From NCBI RefSeq assembly GCF_036226885.1, contig NZ_CP109027.1:7874001-7938000 (forward strand): a stretch of DNA of 64,000 nucleotides. Reading direction: 5' to 3'. Within the stretch, counting starts at the first letter, position 1, and every line of letters starts with the position of its first letter. The notes below the pieces were generated by a model. It ran no database searches. It was given only the letters and a program-made list of their open reading frames with translations, and was not told where the DNA came from. Source of the DNA: Streptomyces sp. NBC_00663 (lineage in GTDB: Bacteria; Actinomycetota; Actinomycetes; Streptomycetales; Streptomycetaceae). This document shows positions 16,693 to 24,369 of this stretch, piece by piece. Both the position numbers and the translations under genes were made by a program.

Positions 16693-17511
16693 GTGGCCGA
16701 TCTCATCACCGTCGAGGATCCCGACGACCCGCGCCTGCGCGACTACACAGGCCTGACCGACGTGGAGCTGCGCCGCAAGCGCGAACCGGCCGAGGGCCTG
16801 TTCATCGCCGAGGGCGAGAAGGTCATCAGACGGGCCAAGGACGCCGGCTACGAGATGCGGTCGATGCTGCTGTCGGCCAAGTGGGTCGACGTCATGCGCG
16901 ATGTCATCGACGAGCTCCCGGCGCCGGTGTACGCGGTCAGCCCGGAGCTCGCCGAGCGGGTCACCGGCTACCACGTGCACCGCGGCGCGCTCGCCTCCAT
17001 GCAGCGCAAGCCGCTCCCGACGGCGACCGACCTCCTCCAGACCGCCCACCGGGTCGTGGTCATGGAGTCGGTCAACGACCACACCAACATCGGCGCGATC
17101 TTCCGCTCGGCGGCGGCCCTCGGCATGGACGCGGTGCTGCTGTCGCCCGACTGCGCCGACCCGCTCTACCGCCGCAGCGTGAAGGTCTCGATGGGCGCGG
17201 TCTTCTCCGTCCCCTACGCCCGCCTCGACAGCTGGCCCAAGAGCCTGGAGTCGGTCCGCGAGGCGGGCTTCAGCCTCCTCGCCCTCACCCCGGACGAGAA
17301 GGCCAAGACCCTCGACGAGGCCGCCCCGCACAAGATGGACCGGGTCGCCCTGATGCTCGGCGCCGAGGGCGACGGCCTCTCCACCCAGGCCCTGGTCGCC
17401 GCCGACGAATGGGTCCGCATCCCGATGGCCCACGGCGTCGACTCCCTCAACGTCGGCGCGGCGGCGGCGGTCGCCTTCTACGCGGTGGCCACGGGCCGCC
17501 CCGAGCTGTGA
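16693..17511 (+). CDS. TrmH/SpoU-family RNA 2'-O-methyltransferase
   Basis: This 272-residue protein has all three SPOUT motifs: NDHTNIGAIFRSAAALG, LMLGAEGDGLS and IPMAHGVDSLNVGAAAAVAFY. An N-terminal RNA-binding region carries LRRKREPAEGLFIAEGEKV. It should methylate a 2'-hydroxyl in rRNA or tRNA; the target nucleotide cannot be told. The GTG at 16693 is chosen. The 3' end overlaps the Nudix start by four bases, so the two genes are coupled. Confidence 0.9.
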   Translation: MADLITVEDPDDPRLRDYTGLTDVELRRKREPAEGLFIAEGEKVIRRAKDAGYEMRSMLLSAKWVDVMRDVIDELPAPVYAVSPELAERVTGYHVHRGALASMQRKPLPTATDLLQTAHRVVVMESVNDHTNIGAIFRSAAALGMDAVLLSPDCADPLYRRSVKVSMGAVFSVPYARLDSWPKSLESVREAGFSLLALTPDEKAKTLDEAAPHKMDRVALMLGAEGDGLSTQALVAADEWVRIPMAHGVDSLNVGAAAAVAFYAVATGRPEL

Positions 17512-17909
17512 GCCCCGGGTCCCAACGCCAGGCGATCGTCGCGGTCCTCCTCCGGGGGGACCGCGTCCTGGTCGTCCGCCGTGCCCCGGGCGTGGCCCGC
17601 CCCGGCTACTGGCAGCCCCTCAGCGGCAAGCTCGAACCGGGGGAGACCCAGCGGGAAGCGGTGATCAGGGAGGTTCGTGAGGAGGTCGGCCTGACGGTCG
17701 TCCCGCTCGCCAAGGTCTGGGAGTCGCAGACCGACGACGGCGTCTTCCGCCTGCACTGGTGGACCGCCCGCGCCGACGACGGCGAGGTGGTCCCCGACCC
17801 TGCGGAAGTGGCTGACACCCGCTGGATCACCCCTGCGGAATTCCCGGCCCTGGACCCGGTCTTCGAGGGCGACCTCGAGTTCTTCGACCGCGTCCTCCCG
17901 GGCCTCTGA
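17508..17909 (+). CDS. Nudix hydrolase
   Basis: This 133-residue protein carries a perfect Nudix box spanning GKLEPGETQREAV and REVREEVGL (pattern GX5EX7REUXEEXGU), binding Mg2+ for hydrolysis of a nucleoside diphosphate derivative. The GTG start overlaps the methyltransferase stop (GTGA). It converges with the kinase, only three bases lying between the two stop codons. The substrate is unknown. Confidence 0.9.
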   Translation: MSPGSQRQAIVAVLLRGDRVLVVRRAPGVARPGYWQPLSGKLEPGETQREAVIREVREEVGLTVVPLAKVWESQTDDGVFRLHWWTARADDGEVVPDPAEVADTRWITPAEFPALDPVFEGDLEFFDRVLPGL

Positions 17910-17912
17910 GCC

Positions 17913-19328
17913 TCAGTCGGCCGTCTCCAGCGTCGACTCGAACCGCTCGGACATCAACTTCCCCTTGTCCAGCGGCGGATAGTGCACCTGCTGCTGCCGT
18001 ACGCCGTCACGGTCGTCGCCGATGCCGCGCGCGGGCCCCTGACACCCCTGGGCCGCGGCGATGCCGAGGGCCACCAGCAGGGTCACGACCACGAACACGA
18101 ACAGCCGCTGCCGCAGCAGCCTCGGATTGGCGGGCCGCCGGCCCGTCCCCGTGGTCCTGGGTGCCGGGCGCCCCGTACCACTGCGCGGCGCCGGACGGCT
18201 CCCGCCGCCCGACCGGGTCGTGTTCCGCGAGGCCGGCGTGGGCCGGGCACCGGACCGGGACGCGGGGCCACCACCCCGCGACGGCGTCCCGTTCCGCGAC
18301 GGAGCGGGCCCGCGCGAGGACGACGGCGTACCGCCGCGCGGCGCCGGAGTGCGCTGCGTGGGACCCGGCTGCGAACCTTGAGCCCCCTGAGGCCGCCGCT
18401 GCTGCACCCGCTGCTGGTCGGGATAGCTCTCGGTGACCCGCCCGGCCGGCCGGTCCATGTCGGCACCGCGTGGCGCGGGAGGCCGTACGTCCGCGAGTCC
18501 CTGCGCCTCCCGTGCGGCGATCTCCTTGAGCCGCAACGACAGTTGGAGCGTGCTGGGCCGCTCCTCCGGATCCTTGGCGAGACAGGCGCGCACGAGCGGA
18601 GCGAGGGCATCCGGTACGCCGTGCAGCTGGGCCTCCTCGTGCACCACCCGGTACAGCATCACCTCGGAACTGCCGTGCCCGAAGGGCGAGTCGCCCATCG
18701 AGGCGTACGCCAGCGTCGCGCCGAGCGAGAACACGTCGGTGGCCGGGGTGACGGCCGCGCCGCGCACCTGCTCCGGCGCGAGGAAGCCGGGCGAGCCGAC
18801 GGCGGTGCCGACGTGCGTGAGCGTCGAGGCCCCCGTCGCCCAGGCGATGCCGAAGTCGATGATCCGCGGACCCTTGGGGGAGAGCAGGATGTTGGACGGC
18901 TTCAGATCCCGGTGCACGACACCGGCCTCGTGCACGGCGACCAGCCCCTCCGACAGGGCCGCACCGATCGCGGCGACCTCCGCCGCGACCAGGGATCCCT
19001 CGTCGGCGACCTTGTCGTGCAGGGAGGGGCCGGGGACGTACTGGGTGGCGAACCACGGCCGCTCGGCGTCCAGATCGGCGGCCACGAGCCGCGCCGTACA
19101 ACCGCCCCTGATCCGCCGGGCCGCCGACACCTCACGCGCGAACCGCGAACGGAACTCCTGGTCCTCCGCCAGATCGGGCCGGATCACCTTCAGCGCTACC
19201 CGCTGCCCCTTCTTGTCGGAGCCCAGGTAGACGACGCCCATACCGCCCGCGCCGAGCCGTCTGTGAAGCCTGAACGAGCCGACGACGCGCGGGTCCTCGC
19301 GCCTCAGGCGCATCATCGCCATGTTCAT
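17913..19328 (-). CDS. Membrane-anchored Ser/Thr protein kinase
   Basis: This is a Hanks-type kinase of 471 residues. The G-loop GAGGMGVVY is near 26-34, the catalytic Lys is at 47, HRDLKPSN at 139-146, DFG at 158-160, and APEQVRG ends the activation segment. A Pro/Ser/Arg-rich basic linker (about 290-390) leads to one membrane span (FVFVVVTLLVALGIAA) and a short external tail without PASTA repeats. I chose the ATG at 19328; other starts are a GTG at 19358 and an ATG at 19322. The signal sensed is unknown. Confidence 0.9.
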   Translation of the reverse strand: MNMAMMRLRREDPRVVGSFRLHRRLGAGGMGVVYLGSDKKGQRVALKVIRPDLAEDQEFRSRFAREVSAARRIRGGCTARLVAADLDAERPWFATQYVPGPSLHDKVADEGSLVAAEVAAIGAALSEGLVAVHEAGVVHRDLKPSNILLSPKGPRIIDFGIAWATGASTLTHVGTAVGSPGFLAPEQVRGAAVTPATDVFSLGATLAYASMGDSPFGHGSSEVMLYRVVHEEAQLHGVPDALAPLVRACLAKDPEERPSTLQLSLRLKEIAAREAQGLADVRPPAPRGADMDRPAGRVTESYPDQQRVQQRRPQGAQGSQPGPTQRTPAPRGGTPSSSRGPAPSRNGTPSRGGGPASRSGARPTPASRNTTRSGGGSRPAPRSGTGRPAPRTTGTGRRPANPRLLRQRLFVFVVVTLLVALGIAAAQGCQGPARGIGDDRDGVRQQQVHYPPLDKGKLMSERFESTLETAD

Positions 19329-19524
19329 CCCCGCTGCCCGGTCCGTGTGACGTGCCACAGCTTACGTTTATGCGGCCGCCCGCGCGCAGAGGCCGCGCCC
19401 TCTCGTCCCGACGGATTGTCAGTGCCCGGTGGGAGAATTGAGGGGTGGTCAGGGAGCGTGCGCTCGGACGGGCTTTGATCTGCGCGCCTTCCCAACCATC
19501 CATCGCAGAAGGGGGATTGAACCC

Positions 19525-19764
19525 GTGAAGGGTGATCGCGTGGAGATAGTCGTGGACGCAGGGGACACGACGCGTACATACGAGGTGGTGGCGAGCAGGG
19601 CGGGCCGCCGCGTGGAGACGGCGGTCCGCCGAGGGGTCGTAGAAGTGAGCGAAGTCACCCGCAGCGGGTCCGTCGTCCGGACGGCCCGCTTCATGGCGAC
19701 CCGCGTCCTGGCGCTGGTCGAGCAGCCGGTGCCGCGCGAGGACGGCTCGGAGAAAGCACGCTAA
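19525..19764 (+). CDS. Small conserved protein, unknown function
   Basis: This 79-residue protein starts at a GTG with AAGGGGGA upstream. The body is rich in beta-prone alternating residues (DRVEIVVDAGDTTRTYEVV) and basic residues, ending in a charged tail. It is divergent from the kinase gene. Codon use matches neighbours and the ribosome site is good, so it is likely real. I recognise no family. Confidence 0.72.
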   Translation: MKGDRVEIVVDAGDTTRTYEVVASRAGRRVETAVRRGVVEVSEVTRSGSVVRTARFMATRVLALVEQPVPREDGSEKAR

Positions 19765-19917
19765 AGCGGGCGCCCCCTCGGGGAAGACCCGGAGACCTAG
19801 GTCCTCGTCTCCACCCAGGGGAGTACTCCGCAGGTCATGGCTCATCCTCCGGGAGGCCCGGCAATCGGTACGAAGGCATGACGTGCGGCGCTCGCCGTCC
19901 GCCTAGATTTGAGGTCA

Positions 19918-19963
19918 AGCGGCGGGTGCAGCACTCGTCCCCCGAGGTCAGACACCCGCCGCT
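19918..19963 (+). other. Long-arm hairpin in the leader of the small membrane gene
   Basis: Perfect 11-base arms (19918-19928 and 19953-19963) enclose a 24-base loop. It ends 33 bases before the ATG at 19997. It could be a leader structure or a terminator reading from upstream. Confidence 0.6.
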
Positions 19964-19996
19964 GCCAACGACAACAGAACGGTCAGGAGAGGGACC

Positions 19997-20194
19997 ATGG
20001 CCCACACGGCACCGCGGACGATCGTCCGCACACAGGGACGCACCACGTTCCGCCCCCGCCGCACGGGCCGTCGCCACCCGCTGGTGGCGACGCTGATGGC
20101 CCTTCCTCCTGCGGTCCTGCTCTTCCTCCTCTTCGGAGGCTGGGAGACCGTGGCCACACAGGCGTCGTCCGTGGGAGTGATGCTGGGGCGCTGA
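19997..20194 (+). CDS. Small single-span membrane protein
   Basis: This 65-residue protein has a basic N-terminus (RTQGRTTFRPRRTGRRHP) followed by one membrane span (LVATLMALPPAVLLFLLFGG) and a short tail. The ATG at 19997 follows GGAGAGGGACC. A strong terminator lies downstream, so it is monocistronic. The function is unknown. Confidence 0.75.
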   Translation: MAHTAPRTIVRTQGRTTFRPRRTGRRHPLVATLMALPPAVLLFLLFGGWETVATQASSVGVMLGR

Positions 20195-20281
20195 GCGGCG
20201 ACCCCAGGCCCGGAAGAGCGGTCCGGGCGGGGACATCCACCCATGAAACCCCGTGGGGACGGGGGTGCGGCGGACGGCACA

Positions 20282-20321
20282 AATGCCGGCGCAGCTGGGG
20301 AGCTGCGCCGGCATTGCTTTT
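20282..20321 (+). terminator. Strong intrinsic terminator
   Basis: A perfect 15-bp stem (20282-20296 with 20301-20315) with a GGGG loop is followed by GCTTTT. It is one of the clearest terminators in the window. Confidence 0.9.
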
Positions 20322-20413
20322 CCCGCGGCGCGGTCGCTTCGAGCGACCGGGCCGCGGGCGACGCGGGACCTCCCCGTACGCTCCCATCAGACCCATCGCG
20401 TCGAGGGAGCCCC

Positions 20414-21349
20414 GTGACCGCCACCGCCCTGCTCTCCGAGCTCACCACCCGAGCCGAGGCCACGGCCCACTCCCGCACCTCGACCTGTGTCTGCGGCACC
20501 AGCACCCTCGCCGACCGCCCCGACGCCACGGTGGTCCGTCATGCCGACACGGTCGCGAAGGCCCACGCCCCCGCCACACCCCCGGCCGCACTGACCGCCC
20601 GCCTCACCGCCGCCGTCCACCTTCCCGACGTCCTCCTTCCGCCGCTCAGCCCCACACCGGCGGACCTCCACGGCCGCCTCGTCACGTTCTGGCCGTACGG
20701 CACCCCCGTGGACCCGGAGAACCCGGACGCGGCCCCCTGGGAGGAGGTGGCGGCTCTCCTCGCCCGTCTCCACCGCACCCCCGCTGCCCCGGACCTGCCC
20801 CCGATGCGTGGCCCGGCCAAGGCGGCCCAGGCGGTCGACCGCCTCCGCGCGGTCCCTCCCCACCCGGCTACGGATCCCGTCCTGCGCGCCTGGGCCGCCC
20901 TCCCCGCCTGGGCCCGGGCCGAGGCGCCCATGCCGGACACCCGGACCCTCTGTCATGGCGACCTCCACCTCGGCCAACTCGTCCGCCACCCCGCACCCGA
21001 CGGTCCCTGGCTCCTCATCGACGTCGACGACCTCGGCACCGGCGTCCCCGCCTGGGACCTCGCCCGCCCGGCTGCCTGGTACGCCTGCGGTCTGCTCCCG
21101 CCCGACGAGTGGACCCGCTTCCTCGACGCCTACCGAGCCGCGGACGGACCCGCCGTACCGCCCCACGGCGACCCCTGGCCCGCCCTGGACGTCCCGGCCC
21201 GCGCCCTCACCGTCCAGACCGCGGCACGCGCGCTGACGAAGGCCCTGACCGCAGGCCGCCCGCTCGACGAGGTCGAACTGTCCCTGATCGACGCCTGTGC
21301 CCGAATGGGTTCCGCCCCACCCGAGTTGACCGGGACTTTCGCGAAGTAG
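20414..21349 (+). CDS. Aminoglycoside-phosphotransferase-fold kinase
   Basis: This is a 311-residue APH/choline-kinase-fold protein. The catalytic loop is HGDLHLGQL and the metal-binding segment is LIDVDDLGTG. The N-lobe is reduced. The GTG at 20414 has GAGGGAG about 5 bases upstream. The substrate cannot be assigned; such proteins often phosphorylate small hydroxylated metabolites rather than antibiotics. An 80-base spacer separates it from the zinc-finger protein downstream. Confidence 0.8.
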   Translation: MTATALLSELTTRAEATAHSRTSTCVCGTSTLADRPDATVVRHADTVAKAHAPATPPAALTARLTAAVHLPDVLLPPLSPTPADLHGRLVTFWPYGTPVDPENPDAAPWEEVAALLARLHRTPAAPDLPPMRGPAKAAQAVDRLRAVPPHPATDPVLRAWAALPAWARAEAPMPDTRTLCHGDLHLGQLVRHPAPDGPWLLIDVDDLGTGVPAWDLARPAAWYACGLLPPDEWTRFLDAYRAADGPAVPPHGDPWPALDVPARALTVQTAARALTKALTAGRPLDEVELSLIDACARMGSAPPELTGTFAK

Positions 21350-21429
21350 GGTGCAACCGACCGCAGCCGGACAGTGTCTGTCCTGGCGATACATGAAGCA
21401 GGACCGACCGGCGAGGAGTTGAGCCGACC

Positions 21430-21726
21430 ATGCAGTGTCCCAAGTGCCATGCACCCATGCACACGTACAACCGCAACGGCGTTCAGATCGAGCAGTGCAG
21501 TGGCTGCCGCGGGATATTCCTCGACTACGGCGAGCTTGAGGCGCTGACCCGCCTGGAGTCCCAGTGGAGCCAGCCCGCCCCGCCGCCACCGGCCGCCCCG
21601 CAGGCGTACCCCACGGCTCCCGCGGCGCCCGCCTGGGGTGCCCCGCAGCACGGCGGTCACCACGGCGGCCACTACGGTCACCACCAGCGGCACAAGAGCT
21701 TCGGCCACATGCTGTTCTCCAGCTGA
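21430..21726 (+). CDS. TFIIB-type zinc-ribbon protein
   Basis: This 98-residue protein has a zinc ribbon at the N-terminus (CPKC at 3-6 and CSGC at 23-26) followed by GIFLDYGELEAL, the usual zf-TFIIB ending. The C-terminal half is Pro/Ala-rich then His/Gly-rich (HGGHHGGHYGHH), which may bind metal. The ATG at 21430 is chosen. The role is unknown. Confidence 0.85.
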   Translation: MQCPKCHAPMHTYNRNGVQIEQCSGCRGIFLDYGELEALTRLESQWSQPAPPPPAAPQAYPTAPAAPAWGAPQHGGHHGGHYGHHQRHKSFGHMLFSS

Positions 21727-21753
21727 GCGGTCCGAGGGCCGAGCGCCCACGAA

Positions 21754-21782
21754 GAAGCCCCCGGCACAAGGCCGGGGGCTTC
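21754..21782. terminator. Bidirectional terminator between the zinc-ribbon gene and the tRNA cluster
   Basis: A 12-bp stem (21754-21765 with 21771-21782) with a 5-base loop sits between the zinc-ribbon gene and the 3' end of the minus-strand tRNA operon. It can serve both. Confidence 0.85.
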
Positions 21783-21788
21783 GGTGTG

Positions 21789-21860
21789 TGGACGATACTG
21801 GGATTGAACCAGTGACCTCTTCCGTGTCAGGGAAGCGCTCTCCCGCTGAGCTAATCGTCC
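21789..21860 (-). tRNA. tRNA-Val (GAC), copy 1
   Basis: It is 72 nt, with acceptor stem GGACGAT/ATCGTCC and anticodon stem CTTCC/GGAAG around the loop CTGACAC (anticodon GAC). The discriminator is A and CCA is not encoded. It is identical to the copy at 21997. Confidence 0.96.
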
Positions 21861-21892
21861 TCGGGGTCACAGTCGAGACTGTGGATCTTGCG

Positions 21893-21964
21893 TGCGCGAT
21901 ACTGGGATTGAACCAATGACCTCTTCCGTGTCAGGGAAGCGCTCTCCCGCTGAGCTAATCGCGC
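21893..21964 (-). tRNA. tRNA-Val (GAC), copy 2, different acceptor stem
   Basis: The body and anticodon (GAC) match the flanking copies, but the acceptor stem is GCGCGAT/ATCGCGC and one T-stem base differs (ATTGG), giving a T-G pair. All stems remain paired. CCA is not encoded. Confidence 0.95.
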
Positions 21965-21996
21965 GGGTCAGGCCTTCGATGATCTCGAAGATCCAG

Positions 21997-22068
21997 TGGA
22001 CGATACTGGGATTGAACCAGTGACCTCTTCCGTGTCAGGGAAGCGCTCTCCCGCTGAGCTAATCGTCC
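21997..22068 (-). tRNA. tRNA-Val (GAC), copy 3
   Basis: It is 72 nt and base-for-base the same as copy 1. It is four bases from the tRNA-Cys gene upstream on the minus strand. Confidence 0.96.
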
Positions 22069-22072
22069 TTGG

Positions 22073-22143
22073 AGGTGGAGACGGGATTTGAACCCGTGTA
22101 GACGGCTTTGCAGGCCGTTGCCTCGCCTCTCGGCCACTCCACC
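22073..22143 (-). tRNA. tRNA-Cys (GCA)
   Basis: It is 71 nt, with acceptor GGTGGAG/CTCCACC, anticodon loop CTGCAAA (GCA), and discriminator U as expected for Cys. CCA is not encoded. Confidence 0.96.
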
Positions 22144-22184
22144 AGGAGTGTCGGGGGTTCGGGATGATCCCCCTTGCTCTTCCG

Positions 22185-22257
22185 AGCGAACGACGAGGTT
22201 CGAACTCGCGACCTCAACCTTGGCAAGGTTGCGCTCTACCAACTGAGCTACGTTCGC
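22185..22257 (-). tRNA. tRNA-Gly (GCC)
   Basis: It is 73 nt, with acceptor GCGAACG/CGTTCGC, anticodon loop TTGCCAA (GCC) and discriminator U. It is the first gene of the minus-strand tRNA operon. Confidence 0.96.
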
Positions 22258-22298
22258 CTGTCTTTCCGTTCCGCTTGCGCGTCCCGGCGACGTGTTGA

Positions 22299-22326
22299 AC
22301 TCTAGCGGATTCCTGGGCCAGCACAA
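22299..22326 (-). promoter_or_regulatory. Promoter of the tRNA operon
   Basis: On the minus strand TTGTGC is followed after 16 bases by TAGAGT. The -10 ends about 41 bases before tRNA-Gly. This matches sigma-70-type promoters reasonably well. Confidence 0.55.
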
Positions 22327-22367
22327 AAACGCGTTTGCGCAGCGTGCTGCGCTGCGCCTGGCCACAC

Positions 22368-22428
22368 ACCTGGTCAGGGGCTCCGAAGGGACATGACCAG
22401 GTCACCCGCAGGTCACCCGCCATAGACT
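22368..22428 (+). promoter_or_regulatory. Inverted repeat, direct repeats and -10 before pabB
   Basis: An 8-base inverted repeat (22368-22375 with 22395-22402) precedes two tandem copies of GGTCACCCGC (22400-22409 and 22411-22420) and a TAGACT -10 at 22423-22428. The pabB GTG follows 7 bases later, so the message may be leaderless and the repeats may bind a regulator. Confidence 0.45.
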
Positions 22429-22434
22429 CGACGC

Positions 22435-23481
22435 GTGCTCGACCTCGCTCCCCTCGCCCGTTTCGGTGACCGTGTGGCCACCGGTCTCCTCGACGTCACC
22501 AGCGACCCGGCCGCCCTGGACTCCAGCGGCTTCTGGGCGGTCTGCGCCGACTTCGAGGGCCGTCTGACCTGCGCCCGCTTCCGGGACGTACGCCGGGAGC
22601 CGGTGCCCGCCCCGGTACCGGGGGCGTGGCAGGGCCCGGCGGTCGGCGACTGGACGTCGTCCCTCGACCGCGCCGGGTACACGGCCGGGGTGCGGCGCAT
22701 CCGCGAGCACATCGCGGCCGGCGAGGTCTATCAGGCGAACCTCTGCCGCGTCCTGAGCGCGCCCGTGGCCCCCGACGCCGACGTGGACGCGCTGACCGCG
22801 CTGCTGGCCCGCGGCAACCCGGCACCGTACGCAGGAACGATCCGGCTGCCCGAGCACGGCGTGGAGATATCCACCGCCTCCCCCGAGCTGTTCCTGCGCC
22901 GCGACGACCGGGTCGTCGAGTCCGGGCCGATCAAAGGCACCGGGCGCACCGAGGCGGACCTCCTGGAGAAGGACTACGCCGAGAACGTCATGATCGTGGA
23001 CCTGGTCCGCAACGACATCGGCCAGGTCTGCGCCACCGGCAGCGTGAGCGTCCCCGACCTGTGCGTCGTGGAGAAGCACCCCGGCCTCGTGCACCTCGTC
23101 TCGACGGTCCGCGGCGAGCTGCGCGACGGCGCGGGCTGGCCGGAGCTGCTGGCCGCCGCCTTCCCACCCGGCTCCGTCACCGGGGCGCCCAAGTCCAGCG
23201 CCCTGCGCATCATCGACGCCCTGGAGACCGCACCCCGCGGCCCGTACTGCGGGGGCGTCGGCTGGGTCGACGCCGACCGGGGTACCGGAGAGCTGGCCGT
23301 CGGCATCCGCACCTTCTGGATCGACCGCGCCCAGGGCGCGCTGCGCTTCGGCACCGGCGCGGGCATCACCTGGGGTTCCGACCCCGAGGGGGAGTGGCGG
23401 GAGACCGAGCTGAAGGCCGCCCGGCTGCTCGCGGTAGCGTCGGGAACGTACGAGGTGAGCGGAGAGGGACCAGCAACGTGA
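22435..23481 (+). CDS. pabB: Aminodeoxychorismate synthase component I-like (PabB family)
   Basis: This 348-residue chorismate-binding enzyme is predicted to make 4-amino-4-deoxychorismate for folate. The core motifs are GPIKGTGRT, IVDLVRNDIG, FPPGSVTGAPKSSALRIID, and GIRTF near the end. It lacks most of the N-terminal regulatory part of anthranilate synthase I. The GTG at 22435 lies 7 bases after a TAGACT -10, suggesting a leaderless message. It overlaps pabC by four bases, which supports the para-aminobenzoate role over anthranilate or salicylate synthesis. No glutaminase subunit is nearby. Confidence 0.88.
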   Translation: MLDLAPLARFGDRVATGLLDVTSDPAALDSSGFWAVCADFEGRLTCARFRDVRREPVPAPVPGAWQGPAVGDWTSSLDRAGYTAGVRRIREHIAAGEVYQANLCRVLSAPVAPDADVDALTALLARGNPAPYAGTIRLPEHGVEISTASPELFLRRDDRVVESGPIKGTGRTEADLLEKDYAENVMIVDLVRNDIGQVCATGSVSVPDLCVVEKHPGLVHLVSTVRGELRDGAGWPELLAAAFPPGSVTGAPKSSALRIIDALETAPRGPYCGGVGWVDADRGTGELAVGIRTFWIDRAQGALRFGTGAGITWGSDPEGEWRETELKAARLLAVASGTYEVSGEGPAT

Positions 23482-24299
23482 AGATATGGCTCGACGGCGT
23501 GCTACAGGACAGCGAGTCCGCCCGCGTCTCCGTCTTCGACCACGGGCTGACCGTGGGCGACGGCGTCTTCGAGACCGTGAAGGCGGTGGACGGCCGTCCC
23601 TTCGCCCTGACCCGGCACCTGGACCGGCTGACCCTCTCGGCGCGCGGCCTCGGTCTGCCCGACCCGGACCTGGACGAGGTGCGCCGCGCCTGCGCCGCCG
23701 TTCTCGACGCCAACCCCATGCCGCTCGGCCGGCTGCGCATCACCTACACCGGCGGCCACGGCCCGCTCGGCTCCGACCGCGGCGAACACGGCCCGACCCT
23801 GGTCGTCGCCCTCGGTGAGACGACCCGCCGCCCCGACTCCACGGCCGTGATCACGGTCCCCTGGACCCGCAACGAGCGCAGCGCGCTGACCGGCCTGAAG
23901 ACCACCTCGTACGCCGAGAACGTCGTCGCGCTCTCCCGCGCGCACGGCCAGGGTGCTTCCGAGGCGCTGTTCGCGAACACCGTCGGGCAGCTGTGCGAGG
24001 GCACCGGGTCGAACGTCTTCGTCGTCCTGGACGGTGAGATCCACACCCCGCCGCTCGCCTCCGGCTGCCTCGCGGGCATCACGCGCGCGTTGACCGTCGA
24101 ATGGACCGGCGCCCAGGAGACCGACCTGCCGCTGGACGTCCTGGAGCGGGCAGAGGAGGTCTTCCTCACCTCCACCCTGCGCGACGTACAGGCCGTGCAC
24201 CGCGTCGACGGACGCGAACTGCCCGCCACCCCGGGTCCGGTGACCGCCAAGGCCATGCGCGTCTTCGGCGAGCGGGCCGGGAACGACCTCGACCCGTAG
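23478..24299 (+). CDS. pabC: Aminodeoxychorismate lyase-like PLP enzyme (PabC)
   Basis: This 273-residue fold-type IV PLP enzyme would convert aminodeoxychorismate to para-aminobenzoate and pyruvate. The PLP lysine is K141 in TGLKTTSYAENV, and the phosphate-binding GTGSNVFVV segment follows. FDHGLTVGDGVFETV is the typical start of the family. The GTG overlaps the pabB stop, with GGAGAGGG upstream, so the pair is coupled. A branched-chain or D-amino acid transaminase is the main alternative, but the context argues against it. Confidence 0.88.
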   Translation: MKIWLDGVLQDSESARVSVFDHGLTVGDGVFETVKAVDGRPFALTRHLDRLTLSARGLGLPDPDLDEVRRACAAVLDANPMPLGRLRITYTGGHGPLGSDRGEHGPTLVVALGETTRRPDSTAVITVPWTRNERSALTGLKTTSYAENVVALSRAHGQGASEALFANTVGQLCEGTGSNVFVVLDGEIHTPPLASGCLAGITRALTVEWTGAQETDLPLDVLERAEEVFLTSTLRDVQAVHRVDGRELPATPGPVTAKAMRVFGERAGNDLDP

Positions 24300-24369
24300 A
24301 GGCTCGGCTCCCGGAGGGTGCGCGAATATTCGGCTGCTCCGGGGCGCGGCAGCGGGTAGAACACCCGTG

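Noticed and set aside
20414-21349. Antibiotic-resistance gene
   Set aside because: The phosphotransferase fold alone does not indicate drug resistance. There are no resistance-specific residues I can name and the context is housekeeping.
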